Source: Bordetella parapertussis (GTDB lineage Bacteria > Pseudomonadota > Gammaproteobacteria > Burkholderiales > SG8-39). From it: a DNA stretch of 32,796 nucleotides. The stretch lies in contig CAMCYY010000007.1 in NCBI GenBank assembly GCA_945885335.1, forward strand, positions 1 to 32,796, written 5' to 3'. Shown one piece after another: positions 9,564 to 19,600 of the stretch. A program made the translations under genes and the position numbers. Each line of letters begins with the position of its first letter. Position 1 is the stretch's first letter. The notes beneath the pieces are model-generated. The model did no database searches. It was not told the DNA's origin and worked only from the letters and a program-made list of their open reading frames with translations.

Positions 9564-10856
9564 TCACGTTCCCCTTGCCAGCGTGGCGAACGCGGCATCT
9601 GCGGCGGTGAGGGTCTCGGAAATTTCCTGTGCGCCGTGCGCGGCGCTGACAAAACCGGCCTCGTAGGCGGAGGGTGCGAAGTAGATGCCCTGGCCCAGCA
9701 TGGCATGGAAAAAACGGTTGAAGGCCGGTACGTCGCATTGCATGACTTCGGTGAAACTGGCCGGCGGGCAATCACGGAAGTACACGCCAAACATGCCGCC
9801 GACGTTTTGTCCCGAGAAGGGAATGCCGTGCTTTTGCGCGGAACTGCACAACCCCTCGACGAGCGCGCGGGTCGTGGCCGTCACCGACTCGAAAAAGCCC
9901 GGTGCCTGCAGCGCGCGCAGCGTTGCGAGTCCGGCCGCCATGGCCACCGGGTTGCCTGACAGCGTGCCGGCCTGATACACGCTGCCGAGCGGCGCGATGC
10001 AGTCCATGATGTCCTTGCGGCCGCCGAAGGCGCCCACCGGCATGCCACCACCGATGACCTTGCCCAGCGTGGTGAGGTCGGCGGTGATACCGTACAAGCC
10101 CTGCGCGCCCTTCGGGCCGACGCGAAATCCGGTCATCACCTCATCGAATATCAGCACTGCGCCGTGGCGCGTGCACAGCGCGCGCAGCGTATGCAGGAAG
10201 GCCGGATCGGGCGCGACGAGGTTCATGTTGCCGGCCACCGGCTCAACGATGACGGCAGCGATTTTGTCGCCCATTTCGGCAAAAGTGCGTTCAATGTCCT
10301 CGCAGTCGTTGTAGGTGCGCACCAGCGTGTGCTGCGCGGTCTCCGGCGGCACGCCGGAGGAAGACGGCTGCCCGAGTGTCAACGCGCCCGAACCGGCCTT
10401 CACCAGCAGGCTGTCCGCATGGCCGTGATAACAGCCCTCGAACTTCACGAACAGGCTGCGTCCGGTGAAGCCGCGCGCGAGCCGGATTGCGCTCATCGTG
10501 GCTTCGGTGCCGGAGCTGACCATGCGCACGCGCTCCAGGCCGGGCAGCAGCTTGATCAGCAATTCCGCCATTTCGATTTCGGCTTCGGTCGGTGCGCCGA
10601 ACGACAATCCCTTCGCCGCTGCTTCCTGCACCGCGCGCACCACATCGGGATGGGCGTGGCCCAGCAGCAGCGGACCCCAGGAGCCGACGTAATCAATGTA
10701 GCGCTGCCCGTCGGCATCCCATACATGGGCGCCTTCACCGCGCACGAAAAAGCGCGGCGTGCCGCCTACGGATTTGAATGCGCGGACGGGAGAGTTAACC
10801 CCGCCGGGGATGCTGAGCTGGGCGCGCGCGAACAGGGTTTCGTTTTTTGAGGTCAT
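9564..10856 (-). CDS. hemL: Glutamate-1-semialdehyde 2,1-aminomutase
   Basis: [91 protein letters not shown]. Confidence 0.98.
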   Translation of the reverse strand: MTSKNETLFARAQLSIPGGVNSPVRAFKSVGGTPRFFVRGEGAHVWDADGQRYIDYVGSWGPLLLGHAHPDVVRAVQEAAAKGLSFGAPTEAEIEMAELLIKLLPGLERVRMVSSGTEATMSAIRLARGFTGRSLFVKFEGCYHGHADSLLVKAGSGALTLGQPSSSGVPPETAQHTLVRTYNDCEDIERTFAEMGDKIAAVIVEPVAGNMNLVAPDPAFLHTLRALCTRHGAVLIFDEVMTGFRVGPKGAQGLYGITADLTTLGKVIGGGMPVGAFGGRKDIMDCIAPLGSVYQAGTLSGNPVAMAAGLATLRALQAPGFFESVTATTRALVEGLCSSAQKHGIPFSGQNVGGMFGVYFRDCPPASFTEVMQCDVPAFNRFFHAMLGQGIYFAPSAYEAGFVSAAHGAQEISETLTAADAAFATLARGT

Positions 10857-10857
10857 A

Positions 10858-10992
10858 CCGATTTAATCAAATGAATCCAGAGTGGGGGATATACAAGGGG
10901 CGTGCCCCCTGTTCGTTTGGAAGCCCGATTTAATCAAATGAATCCAGAGTGGGGGATATACAAGGGGGCGTGCCCCCTGTTCGTTTGGAAGC
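10858..10992 (-). repeat. Two tandem copies (about 67 bp each) of a short hairpin-bearing element between a truncated hemL start copy and intact hemL
   Basis: ccgatttaatcaaatgaatccagagtgggggatatacaaggggcgtgccccctgttcgtttggaag at about 10858-10924 and about 10925-10992 (second copy has one extra g in the G-run). Confidence 0.95.
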
Positions 10993-11047
10993 CGCCGGGG
11001 ATGCTGAACTGGGCGTGCGCGAACAGGGATTCGTTCTTGGAAGTCAT
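10993..11047 (-). repeat. Diverged direct duplicate of the first 55 nt of the hemL coding region (start codon at 11047)
   Basis: 10993-11047 aligns gap-free with 10802-10856 with 6 mismatches (49/55 identical); encodes MTSKNESLFAHAQFSIPG versus [18 protein letters not shown]. Confidence 0.95.
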
Positions 11048-11069
11048 GCGTTTTCAAGTTCGTTTTAGG

Positions 11070-11155
11070 GACTGTCATTCCGAGCGTAGCGAGGAATCTG
11101 CTTTTTAGCACCAGAAAAACAGATTCCTCAGCTTTCGGCTTCGGAGTGACATTCT
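11070..11155. repeat. Imperfect palindromic dispersed-type repeat (GTCATTCCGAGCG..GAGGAATCTG / CAGATTCCTC..GGAGTGACATTC)
   Basis: Left arm actgtcattccgagcgtagcgaggaatctg (11071-11100) imperfectly complementary to cagattcctcagctttcggcttcggagtgacattc (about 11120-11154). Confidence 0.85.
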
Positions 11156-11834
11156 ATGTTGAGGTACTTCTTAGTCGAAAAAGAGCCTTGAAAGCCATCG
11201 CTTGCTGCTCGACATCCGGTGCGCCAAACAAGTCGGTAATCACGGCCACGGCATCCACTCCCGCAGCAATGAGCGTGCCGGCATTGCTCAGCGTAATGCC
11301 GCCAATGGCGACCACCGGCAGGCCGATTTCGGCAGCAGCGCGTCGATACAGATCAAGGGATGCGTTGACTGCTGCAGGCTTGGTGGGCGACGCAAACGCT
11401 GCGCCGAAGGCCACATGGTCGGCACCGGCCGCTTTTGCGGCAATGCCCAGTGCCATGCGGTTGTAGCAGGATGCGCCGAGCAGCTTCGCCGGACCGATGC
11501 GCCGCCTCGCCTCGGACAAATCGCCATCCTCTCCACCCAGGTGCACGCCGTGCGCATCGACTTCCAGCGCAAGCCCGACATCATCGTTGACGATGAAGAT
11601 TGCGTCATGGGTGCGGCACAATGCCACGAGTGCTGCGGCCTGTTGCCGCTTCAGGGCCGCAGTGGCGGTCTTGTTGCGGTATTGAAGCACCGCCGCACCG
11701 CCGCGCAGGGCGCGCGCAGCCTTGTCGAGGAGCGCAGCGGTATCTGCTTCGTCCGGCGTGACGGCGTACAGGCCCCGAATCAGGTCCGTGCTTTTCACTC
11801 CAACCCCTGTAACGTCAACCCTTGCGACCTTCAT
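11154..11834 (-). CDS. thiE: Thiamine-phosphate synthase (start inferred at MKVARVDVTG, about 11834; ORF open to 12044)
   Basis: LIRGLYAVTPDE, GGAAVLQYRNK, IVNDDVGLALEVDAHGVHLGGEDGD, LGASCYN, ADHVAFGAAFASPTKP, VVAIGGITLSN. Confidence 0.93.
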   Translation of the reverse strand: MKVARVDVTGVGVKSTDLIRGLYAVTPDEADTAALLDKAARALRGGAAVLQYRNKTATAALKRQQAAALVALCRTHDAIFIVNDDVGLALEVDAHGVHLGGEDGDLSEARRRIGPAKLLGASCYNRMALGIAAKAAGADHVAFGAAFASPTKPAAVNASLDLYRRAAAEIGLPVVAIGGITLSNAGTLIAAGVDAVAVITDLFGAPDVEQQAMAFKALFRLRSTST

Positions 11835-12675
11835 CCAGTTCCCGTGCCCAGAAAAATCGATCCGGTATGGACTGCCCCATGCCGGGGCGAAACCCTGCTG
11901 CCAGGGTCTGCCAGGTGTATTCCTGTGCTTCACGCACGGCATCCGGGATGTCCAGGCCATTCGCCAGAGTGGCGGCGATGGCGGAGGCGAGCGTGCAGCC
12001 GGAGCCGTGGTAGCTGCCAGGCAGGCGTTCCCATTCATCGGCACGAATGACGCCGTTGTCGCCGTACAGGGTGTTGATCACCTGGGTCGTGTTCTCGTGC
12101 GTGCCGGTAATCAGCACATATTCGCAGCCCAGGCGCAGCAGGCGGTTCGCGCATTCGGCGAGGTCGGGGTCTTCTTCTTCGGTCTCGTCGTCATCCACAG
12201 ACTGGGCGCGCGCCAGCCGCCGTGCCTCGTGGCTGTTTGGCGTGATGATCGTGGTCTGCGGCAGCAACAACTCGGTCATGGCGGCAATCATGTCCTCGGA
12301 GGCCAGCTCATCGCCTCGTCCGGAGGCGAGCACGGGGTCGAGAATCAGCGGCACATCCGGGTAGTCGGAGACGATTTCGGCAATCGCTACGATGTTCTCC
12401 ACGCTACCCATCATGCCGATCTTGAATGCCGCCACCGGCATGTCCTCGAGCAGGGCCCGGGCCTGGTCTGCAACCCAGTCCGAATCGATTGCGAGGACGT
12501 CCTCCACGCCGGCCGTGTCCTGGATCGTGATGGCGGTGATTACCGACAGGGCGTAACAGCCCATGGAGGACAGCGTGAGCAGATCGGCCTGGATGCCGGC
12601 TCCCCCGGTCGGGTCGGACGCGGCGAAGGACAGCACAATCGCGGGCGAGTTGGAAGGGGGGGCGGAAGACGACAT
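11815..12675 (-). CDS. thiD: Hydroxymethylpyrimidine/phosphomethylpyrimidine kinase
   Basis: SFAASDPTGGAGIQADLLTLSSMGCYALSVITAITIQDT, KIGMMGS, LDPVLASGRGDEL, TPNSHEARRL, SYHGSGCTLASAIAATLANG. Confidence 0.95.
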   Translation of the reverse strand: MSSSAPPSNSPAIVLSFAASDPTGGAGIQADLLTLSSMGCYALSVITAITIQDTAGVEDVLAIDSDWVADQARALLEDMPVAAFKIGMMGSVENIVAIAEIVSDYPDVPLILDPVLASGRGDELASEDMIAAMTELLLPQTTIITPNSHEARRLARAQSVDDDETEEEDPDLAECANRLLRLGCEYVLITGTHENTTQVINTLYGDNGVIRADEWERLPGSYHGSGCTLASAIAATLANGLDIPDAVREAQEYTWQTLAAGFRPGMGQSIPDRFFWARELDEGRKG

Positions 12676-12768
12676 AAACGGTTGTTGTTAGCGGGTTTTT
12701 TAGGTGGCGGCCCGCCGGTCAACCGGGTAAGATGCGGGTGTTCATTGTAACCCAAGCACCTGAATTGC

Positions 12769-12954
12769 ATGATGGAAACCGCCCAGACCTACAAAACTTG
12801 GATGTGCCTGATTTGCGGATGGATTTATGACGAAGCAACAGGTTTGCCCGAAGACGGCATTGTGCCGGGAACCCGTTGGGAAGACGTGCCCATGAACTGG
12901 ACCTGCCCGGAATGCGGTGCCCGCAAGGAAGACTTCGAAATGGTCGTCATCTGA
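12769..12954 (+). CDS. Rubredoxin
   Basis: Two CxxC motifs: [48 protein letters not shown]. Confidence 0.97.
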   Translation: MMETAQTYKTWMCLICGWIYDEATGLPEDGIVPGTRWEDVPMNWTCPECGARKEDFEMVVI

Positions 12955-12981
12955 CTGCCATCTGACACCCGAAGGCGCCTG

Positions 12982-13025
12982 CCGCACCGGGGTCAGGGTG
13001 GGGGGCGTGGCCGGTGCGGTTTTTG
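12982..13025 (+). terminator. Putative rho-independent terminator downstream of rubredoxin
   Basis: Perfect 9-bp stem ccgcaccgg (12982-12990) / ccggtgcgg (13011-13019) followed by ttttt. Confidence 0.7.
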
Positions 13026-13137
13026 CAGTTGTGGGTTCGACGGTATAGTCGTTTCACTCCGGTTTTTTGCCCCCCGGGAGGGGTTTCGCCAGGCAATGCC
13101 GGAACATGCACATCGGGCCTGTGCGGGGAGTGGAAAA

Positions 13138-13533
13138 GTGAGTGATACGGGGAAGCTTTCCGGTGTCAAAGTCATGGTGATCGATGACTCGAACACCATA
13201 CGCCGCAGCGCCGAAATTTTCCTGGTGCAGTCCGGCTGTACCGTCATCCTGGCGGAAGACGGTTTCGACGCGCTTGCCAAGATCACCGACCACCAGCCCG
13301 ACATCATTTTCTGCGACATCCTGATGCCACGGCTGGACGGTTACCAGACCTGCGCCCTGATCAAGAAGAATGCGCGTTTCTCCGATACCCCCGTGGTCAT
13401 GCTGTCTTCCAAGGACGGGCTGTTCGATCGCGCCCGCGGCCGCATGGTGGGTTCCGACGAATACCTCACCAAACCCTTTACCCGGGAATCCCTGCTGAAG
13501 ACGGTCGGCGACCACGCCGTCGCACGGTCCTGA
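13138..13533 (+). CDS. pilG: Twitching motility response regulator PilG (GTG start inferred; ORF open from 13096)
   Basis: REC domain VKVMVIDDSNTIRRSAEIFL, FCDILMPRLDGYQTC, VVMLSSKDGLFDRARGRMVGSDEYLTKPFTRESLL. Confidence 0.93.
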   Translation: MSDTGKLSGVKVMVIDDSNTIRRSAEIFLVQSGCTVILAEDGFDALAKITDHQPDIIFCDILMPRLDGYQTCALIKKNARFSDTPVVMLSSKDGLFDRARGRMVGSDEYLTKPFTRESLLKTVGDHAVARS

Positions 13534-13547
13534 GGGCGGCGGGCAGC

Positions 13548-13913
13548 GTGTCGGTCAAAAAAGTCCTCATCGTCGATGACTCGCCCACCGAGCGGCAGTT
13601 TCTGCTCGAGACGTTGTCGCGCCAAGGCTACACCTGCGTCATCGCGACAAACGGCGAGGAGGCGGTGGCCAAGTCCAAGGCCGAGCTGCCCGACCTCATC
13701 CTCATGGATGTTGTGATGCCGGGCACCAATGGTTTCCAGGCCACGCGCACCATCGCGCGTGACGCGGCCACCCAGCATATTCCGGTGATCCTGTGCACCA
13801 CCAAGTCCCAGGAAACCGACAAGGTCTGGGGCATGCGACAGGGGGCGAAGGAATACCTGGTCAAGCCGATCAACGCAAAGGAGTTGCTGGCAAAAATCGT
13901 CGCCATGCCCTGA
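13548..13913 (+). CDS. pilH: Twitching motility response regulator PilH
   Basis: REC domain KKVLIVDDSPTERQFLLETL, LILMDVVMPGTNGFQATRTI, KSQETDKVWGMRQGAKEYLVKPI; lies between pilG and pilI. Confidence 0.93.
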   Translation: MSVKKVLIVDDSPTERQFLLETLSRQGYTCVIATNGEEAVAKSKAELPDLILMDVVMPGTNGFQATRTIARDAATQHIPVILCTTKSQETDKVWGMRQGAKEYLVKPINAKELLAKIVAMP

Positions 13914-13973
13914 CCTGCCGCATTCATGCGGTGAAGGCGGTGCTGCCGGCACGATGACCCAGCCCATTCGACC

Positions 13974-14528
13974 ATGGCGAACAACTTCAGCCTGCGGACG
14001 TTTCAGGAGTCACTTGCCCAGCGCCTCAGGGAGGCGTCGGCCGGGCCGGCGCCGACCTCGCGCCTTGGCGTGCAGTCGGGCAGCGATTTCTGGCTGCTCA
14101 GGCTCGATGAGGTGGGCGAAATCCTGCCTCTGGCCGACGTCGCGGAGCGCATGGCGCCAGTGCCGTTGACGAAGCCCTGGTACCTGGGCCTCGCCAATGT
14201 GCGCGGCAACCTGGTGGGCGTGGTGGACTTGTCGTTGATCACCGGCGGCATGCCGGCATCGCGGACCACGGCATCACGCCTGGTGCTGGTCGCAGGGCGC
14301 CTGCAGGCGCATTGCGCGCTGCTGGTGGATCACATGATCGGGCTGCGCAACCTGGAACGCCTCCAGCCCATGGCGGTGGCGGCAGGCAATGCCGCGCCGT
14401 GGCAGGGCGCGGCATTGCGCGACAGCAACGGCCAGGCATGGCGGGAACTGGATATCGCGGCGCTGGTGGCCGATGAAAATTTTCTGCACGCAGGTCGCAA
14501 CGACGCGACTGCGGGCGCAACCGCATGA
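13974..14528 (+). CDS. pilI: CheW-like protein PilI
   Basis: LRTFQESLAQRLREA, LRLDEVGEILPLADVAERMAPVPLTKPWYLGLANVRGNLVGVVDLS: CheW domain; gene order. Confidence 0.9.
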   Translation: MANNFSLRTFQESLAQRLREASAGPAPTSRLGVQSGSDFWLLRLDEVGEILPLADVAERMAPVPLTKPWYLGLANVRGNLVGVVDLSLITGGMPASRTTASRLVLVAGRLQAHCALLVDHMIGLRNLERLQPMAVAAGNAAPWQGAALRDSNGQAWRELDIAALVADENFLHAGRNDATAGATA

Positions 14529-14542
14529 GGACGGATTAAGTC

Positions 14543-16628
14543 ATGGCGATCAAAGGGGTGGATGGCGAGGATGGTGGCAACGCAGCCGTTGTGAAATCCG
14601 CAGGGGACACGGTCAGACCGCTGCCGCTGATCGGCGCCCTGCCTGTTGCTCGTGCTGGTCACGGTGGCCGGCATATTCGTGACGCTGGATTACCGCGAAG
14701 CGACCTATGGCGCGAGCTATGTATCCACCGCTGCCGACATGCGCATGCTGACGCAGCGCATCCCGAAGGCAACGCAGGGCGGCTTGTCGGGCAATGCGCA
14801 GGCCTTTCGCCAACTGCAGGAGTCGCGCGACCAGTTTGTTGCCGCGCAGACGCTGCTGATCCAGGGCGGCGAAATCGAGAATCGCCGCATTCCGCCCAGC
14901 CCTGACGCAGTGCAGCCATTGCTCGATACGCTGTCCAGGGAGTGGGAGAAGACCGAGCGCAACCTCACGCTCATCCTGCCGCAGCAGAAAAACCTGGCCG
15001 GCCTCGGCGCCGCCGCGCGATCGTTGAACAACAACAACCCGGCGCTGCTGGACCTTGCCGAGAAAGTGCAGGTGCTCAAGACCCAGGCGGGTGCGCCGCC
15101 TCGGGAGCTGGCTGCCGCCGGTCAGCTCGTGACCCTGACCCAGCGCATGGCACGCAGTGCCACCACGCTGCTGGGCAGCGAGGAGGCCGAGCCGGAAAGC
15201 GCTGCGCAAATGACGCGCGATGCCGAGGCCTTCGGTACCGTGCTCGCCAGCCTGCGCCGCGCTGGCGATACGCCGGGCGTGCTGTCGCCGCGCGAAACGG
15301 AGGTCCAGGCGCGCCTGTCGGAACTGGAGCGCGTCTATCGTGATTACCAAGGCGCGGCTGCGGCCATCCTCACGAACCTCGCACCACTGGCGGCGGCAAA
15401 AAATGCTGCGCGTCGCGTCGTGGATGATTCGGAAACGCTGCTCGAGGCAACCGGGCGCGTGGTCGGCGCCTATGAAAAGCAGCTCGCGGCGCGTTCGAAG
15501 AATTTCATCGTGCTGGCCGTTCTGGTGCTGCTCGCCTCCGGCGTGATCTGGATGATGGTGCAGGTCTACGTCAACGATGAGCGCCTGCGTACCGCGGAGT
15601 CGGAGCGCATGCGGCTGGAGAGCGTGCGTCAGAACAAGGCGAACGAAGACGCCATCCTGCAGCTGATGAATGAAATGGGCCAGCTGGCCGACGGCGATCT
15701 GCGTGTGCGCGCCACTGTCTCCGAGGAAATCACCGGTGCGATTGCCGATTCGGTGAATTTCACGATTGAGGAGCTCTCCAAGCTGGTCGGCAGCATCAAT
15801 GATGCGGCGGCGCAGGTGACCCATGCGGCCGAGATGGCGCAGCAGACCTCGACGCGATTGCTGGCTGCAGCCGAATACCAGTCACGCGAAATCCAGCAGA
15901 CCACCGGCTCGGTGCTGAACATGGCGCGAGCCATGACGCAGATTTCGCAAAGTGCCTCCCAGTCCGAAGGTGTTGCCAGCCAGTCGCTGGATGCGGCGCA
16001 GAAGGGTGCACACGCGGTGCACAACTCCATTGCCGGCATGAATGAAATCCGCGGCCAGATCCAGGAGACCGCCAAGCGCATCAAACGCCTCGGCGAATCC
16101 TCGCAGGAGATCAGCGAAATCGTGGAGCTGATTTCAGACATCACCGAGCAGACCAATGTGCTGGCGCTGAACGCGGCAATCCAGGCCGCCAGTGCCGGTG
16201 AGGCGGGACGCGGCTTTGCCGTCGTTGCCGAGGAAGTGCAGCGCCTCGCGGAGCGCTCCGCTGAGGCGACCAAGCAGATCGGCGCCATTGTGAAAACCAT
16301 TCAGACCGACACGCAGGACGCGGTGTCGGCGATGGAAAAAAGCACGCAGGGCGTGGTGGAGGGCACGAAGCTCTCCGATGCTGCCGGTCAGGCACTGGGC
16401 GAAATCGGCGAGGTGTCGAAAAAACTCGCTGGCCTCATAGCGCAGATCACTGCAAACACCAAGGCCCAGTCGCAGGCTGCCTCGGCTGCCGCGAGCAACA
16501 TGGCCGACATCTACAAGATCACCGAGCAGACCACCCAGGGCACGCAGCAGACCGCCGTATCAATTTCCGAGATTGCCGGCCTCGCCCAGGAACTGAAGAA
16601 CTCGGTCTCCAACTTCAAGATCAGCTGA
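14543..16628 (+). CDS. pilJ: Methyl-accepting chemotaxis protein PilJ; reading frame interrupted near 14631-14646
   Basis: Frame 1 from ATG 14543 ([24 protein letters not shown]) ends near the first TM; the remainder [23 protein letters not shown]...SNFKIS continues in another frame (ORF 14646-16628). MCP signaling tip [43 protein letters not shown]. Confidence 0.9.
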
Positions 16629-16659
16629 CCGGCTGCGCACGCCGGCACCTGTCTGCCCT

Positions 16660-19600
16660 ATGCACCACACACCGCACGCCATGAACCGCCGCGCTGAATT
16701 CGATACCGGACCCTTGTCGTGGGTGAAGGGCGAGATCGATCTGTCCATGCAGCGTGGACTGGAGGCATTGCGCGCATTTGCCGCGGGCGATGCGGTGCAG
16801 ATCAAGGCCAGCCATGGCCACCTGCATCAGGCGCATGGCGCGCTGCAGATCGTCGGCCTCGATGGTGTTACGCGCCTCTCCGAGGAAGTCGAAGCTCTGC
16901 TCGATGACATCGGCCGCGGCGCGGTGCACATCGCCGATGCAGTCGCCGCAGCCGAGCGCGGTTTTGCCGGCATTGCCGCCTACCTTGATGCCATCATGGT
17001 CGGCACGCCGAACCAGCCGCTGCGCCTCTATCCGCTCTACCGCGAGTTGCGCGCGGCACGCGCCCCAGGCCTTTCCGCGGCTGACCCGATAGACCTTTAT
17101 TTCCCTGGCCTCGCGTTCCGCCCGCCCTGGCGCGACCGTGCGCCGGTGCAACTGCACTCAGAAGAGGTGTCGAAATACTTCCGCGACCAGCGCACGCGTT
17201 TCCAGCGCGGACTGCTGTCCTGGCTGAAGGGGGAGGGCGCTGGCGCCGGGGAGATGCACGCGGCCGTTGATGCGATCGAACAGGCCCAGGGCTCGGTACC
17301 GCAGCGCGCCTTCTGGTGGGTGGCCACTGCCGGCTTTGACGCGATTGCGCGCAATGCACTGCCGGCCGATCTGTCTGAATGGGGCGTGGACCTGCGGCGC
17401 TTCTGCAATCGCGTCGAGGGCCAGATGCGGCGCCTTACCGAAGGCGCGCCGGTTATCGATGAGCGGCTGATGCGCGAAACGCTGTATTGCGTTGCGCTGG
17501 CGCGCGCCGACAGTGACTTGATCCGGCAGGTGCAGGATACCTTCCAGCTCGTGAAAACCATTCCGAGTGGTGATGCCGCAGGAGCGGTGCCTGCGGAGTC
17601 GCCGCAGCTCAAGATTACGCGGGAGCATCTGGGGCAGGCCAAGGACGCCTGGAGCCGCTACGCAGCGGATACGGCCGGTGGCACCGAGGCGCTGGCAGCA
17701 TTCGTTGCCGCGGCGAGGGGGCATTCACAGTCTGTCGCCGGTCTTGGCAATGCTGATTTCGAAGCCTTGTCGGTGCAGATTGCGGAGGTCGGTGACGCGC
17801 TGGCTGTTGATCCGGCGAAGATGAGCGAGGCGGTAGCGCTGGAAACGGCAACGGCACTGCTGCTCGCGGAAAACGCGCTGGAGAGCCTGGCGGCTGATCC
17901 TGCTTCGCTGAACGAGGCCTTCGGCGAGCAAAGCCGCTTCCTGTGCGCGCGGCTGCAAGGTGCGATTGCCGGCAGCCTGCTGCGCACCACGCCGGACATC
18001 CCGCTGCTCGACGAGATGTCGCGCCAGGCGCAGGAACGTCTGGTGATCGAACAGGTCGTGGCCGAGATGCAGGCGAACCTGCGTGCCATCGAACAGGTCC
18101 TGGACGCCTTTTTCCGCGACACGTCACAGCGCGATGCGCTGGCTTCGGTCGCCGCGAACATGCACCAGCTGACCGGCGCCCTGGAAATGCTGGGCGAGGC
18201 GCGCGCACATGATGCGCTGGCCAAGACCGAGTTGGTGATCGCGCGCCTGGCCGATGCACGCCATGCGCCGCGCCAAGAGGATTTTGAAGCCGTAGCGCAG
18301 ACACTTTCGGGCTTGGGTTTCTACATCGCCGCGCTGGCGCGCAACGAGGCCGCTGATTTCGACGCGCTGTTGCAGCCCATGCAGCCTTCGCTGCCGCAAA
18401 TGGAACGGCCGGTAGAGGATGCGGCGGCAGAACCACCTCCGGTCGCAGAACAAGTGGTTGAAGAACGGGCAGCGGAAATTCCGGCGCCTGTAACGACATT
18501 TGCAGCGCCACCGGCAACGAAGTCCGCTGTCGTCGATGCCGATAATGTCGAAGCGGAACTGCTCGGCATTTATCTCGAGGAGGCCGACGAAGTCCTCGCG
18601 AACATTGCAACGCAACTGGCGAGGCTGCGCGGCAATGATGCAGACCAGGAAGCGCTGATTACCATACGGCGCGGTTTTCACACGCTGAAGGGCAGCGGCC
18701 GCATGGTCGGACTGAATCGCCTCGGCGAAGCTGCCTGGACCGTGGAACAGGCCTTGAACTGGTGGCTGCAGGATGCGCGGCTGGCCACCCCCGTGTTGCT
18801 CGATCTGATTGCACAAGCCGCGCGTTATTTTGTCGACAGTGTTGCTGCACTCAAGGCCGGCGCGCAGATCGGCGATGCCGGACTGCTTGCGTCACTGGCC
18901 GAGGCGGTGAAGACCGGCATACCTGTTGCCGTCGTTGCCGATTCCGCGCCGTTGGTTCCGGCCGAATCGACTCCGGAGCTTCCGGTGGAGTCCCCCGTAG
19001 AGTCCTCCACGTCTTTCGTGCCCGTTGCCGAGATACAGGATGTGACGAGGGAGGACATGGCCGGAATCGCAGCGTCTGCCGCCGCTGCTGCCACCACTGC
19101 TGCCGCTGAGTCTTCGCCGTTGCCAGTCGAGGAGGATTACGTCCAGCTGGGTGACGCACGCATTACGACCACGGTATTCACGATATTCAGCGGTGAGGCG
19201 CATGCGCTGGTCGGTACGCTGCGCGCAGAACATGAAATCCTGAACCAGCATGGCATTGTCACGGATGACATGCTGCGCGCGGTGCATACGCTGACCGGCA
19301 TTGCGGGCACGGTTGAGCTATCCGCCCTGCGCGAGCTGGGCCATGCGGTTGAGGCTGCGCTGGAACAGTTCTCCAAGGACACGCTGGCCGAGGAAGAACA
19401 GGTGCTGGTGAATGAAGCGATCGAGGCGATTGCCTCGATGGTGGAAAGTGCTGTCGGTTTCGAGGTGCCCGATCCGAATGCCCTGCTGCCGGAGGAGGAA
19501 GGTTCGCTGGCGCGCGTCGAGGAAGGCGCTCTTGCTGCCGTCCCCGTCCTGTCCGGGCTGCCCAAACTGTCTGGGCCCGCTTTGCCGTCTGTGCCGGTCG

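Noticed and set aside
10858-10992. Possible CRISPR-like array
   Set aside because: Only two head-to-tail ~67-bp units with no spacers and no cas genes; it is a tandem repeat.
10863-11111. 82-aa minus-strand ORF across the hemL upstream repeats
   Set aside because: It reads the duplicated hemL start and the element out of the hemL frame, and its internal repetition only reflects the tandem DNA repeat.
12170-12220. Acidic insertion (SVDDDETEEEDPD) in ThiD as evidence of a novel enzyme
   Set aside because: Catalytic motifs are normal; it looks like a surface-loop length variation typical of lineage differences.
14613-15824. 403-aa minus-strand ORF opposite pilJ
   Set aside because: His/Arg/Gln-rich antisense shadow ORF with no recognisable domain; pilJ on the plus strand is convincing.
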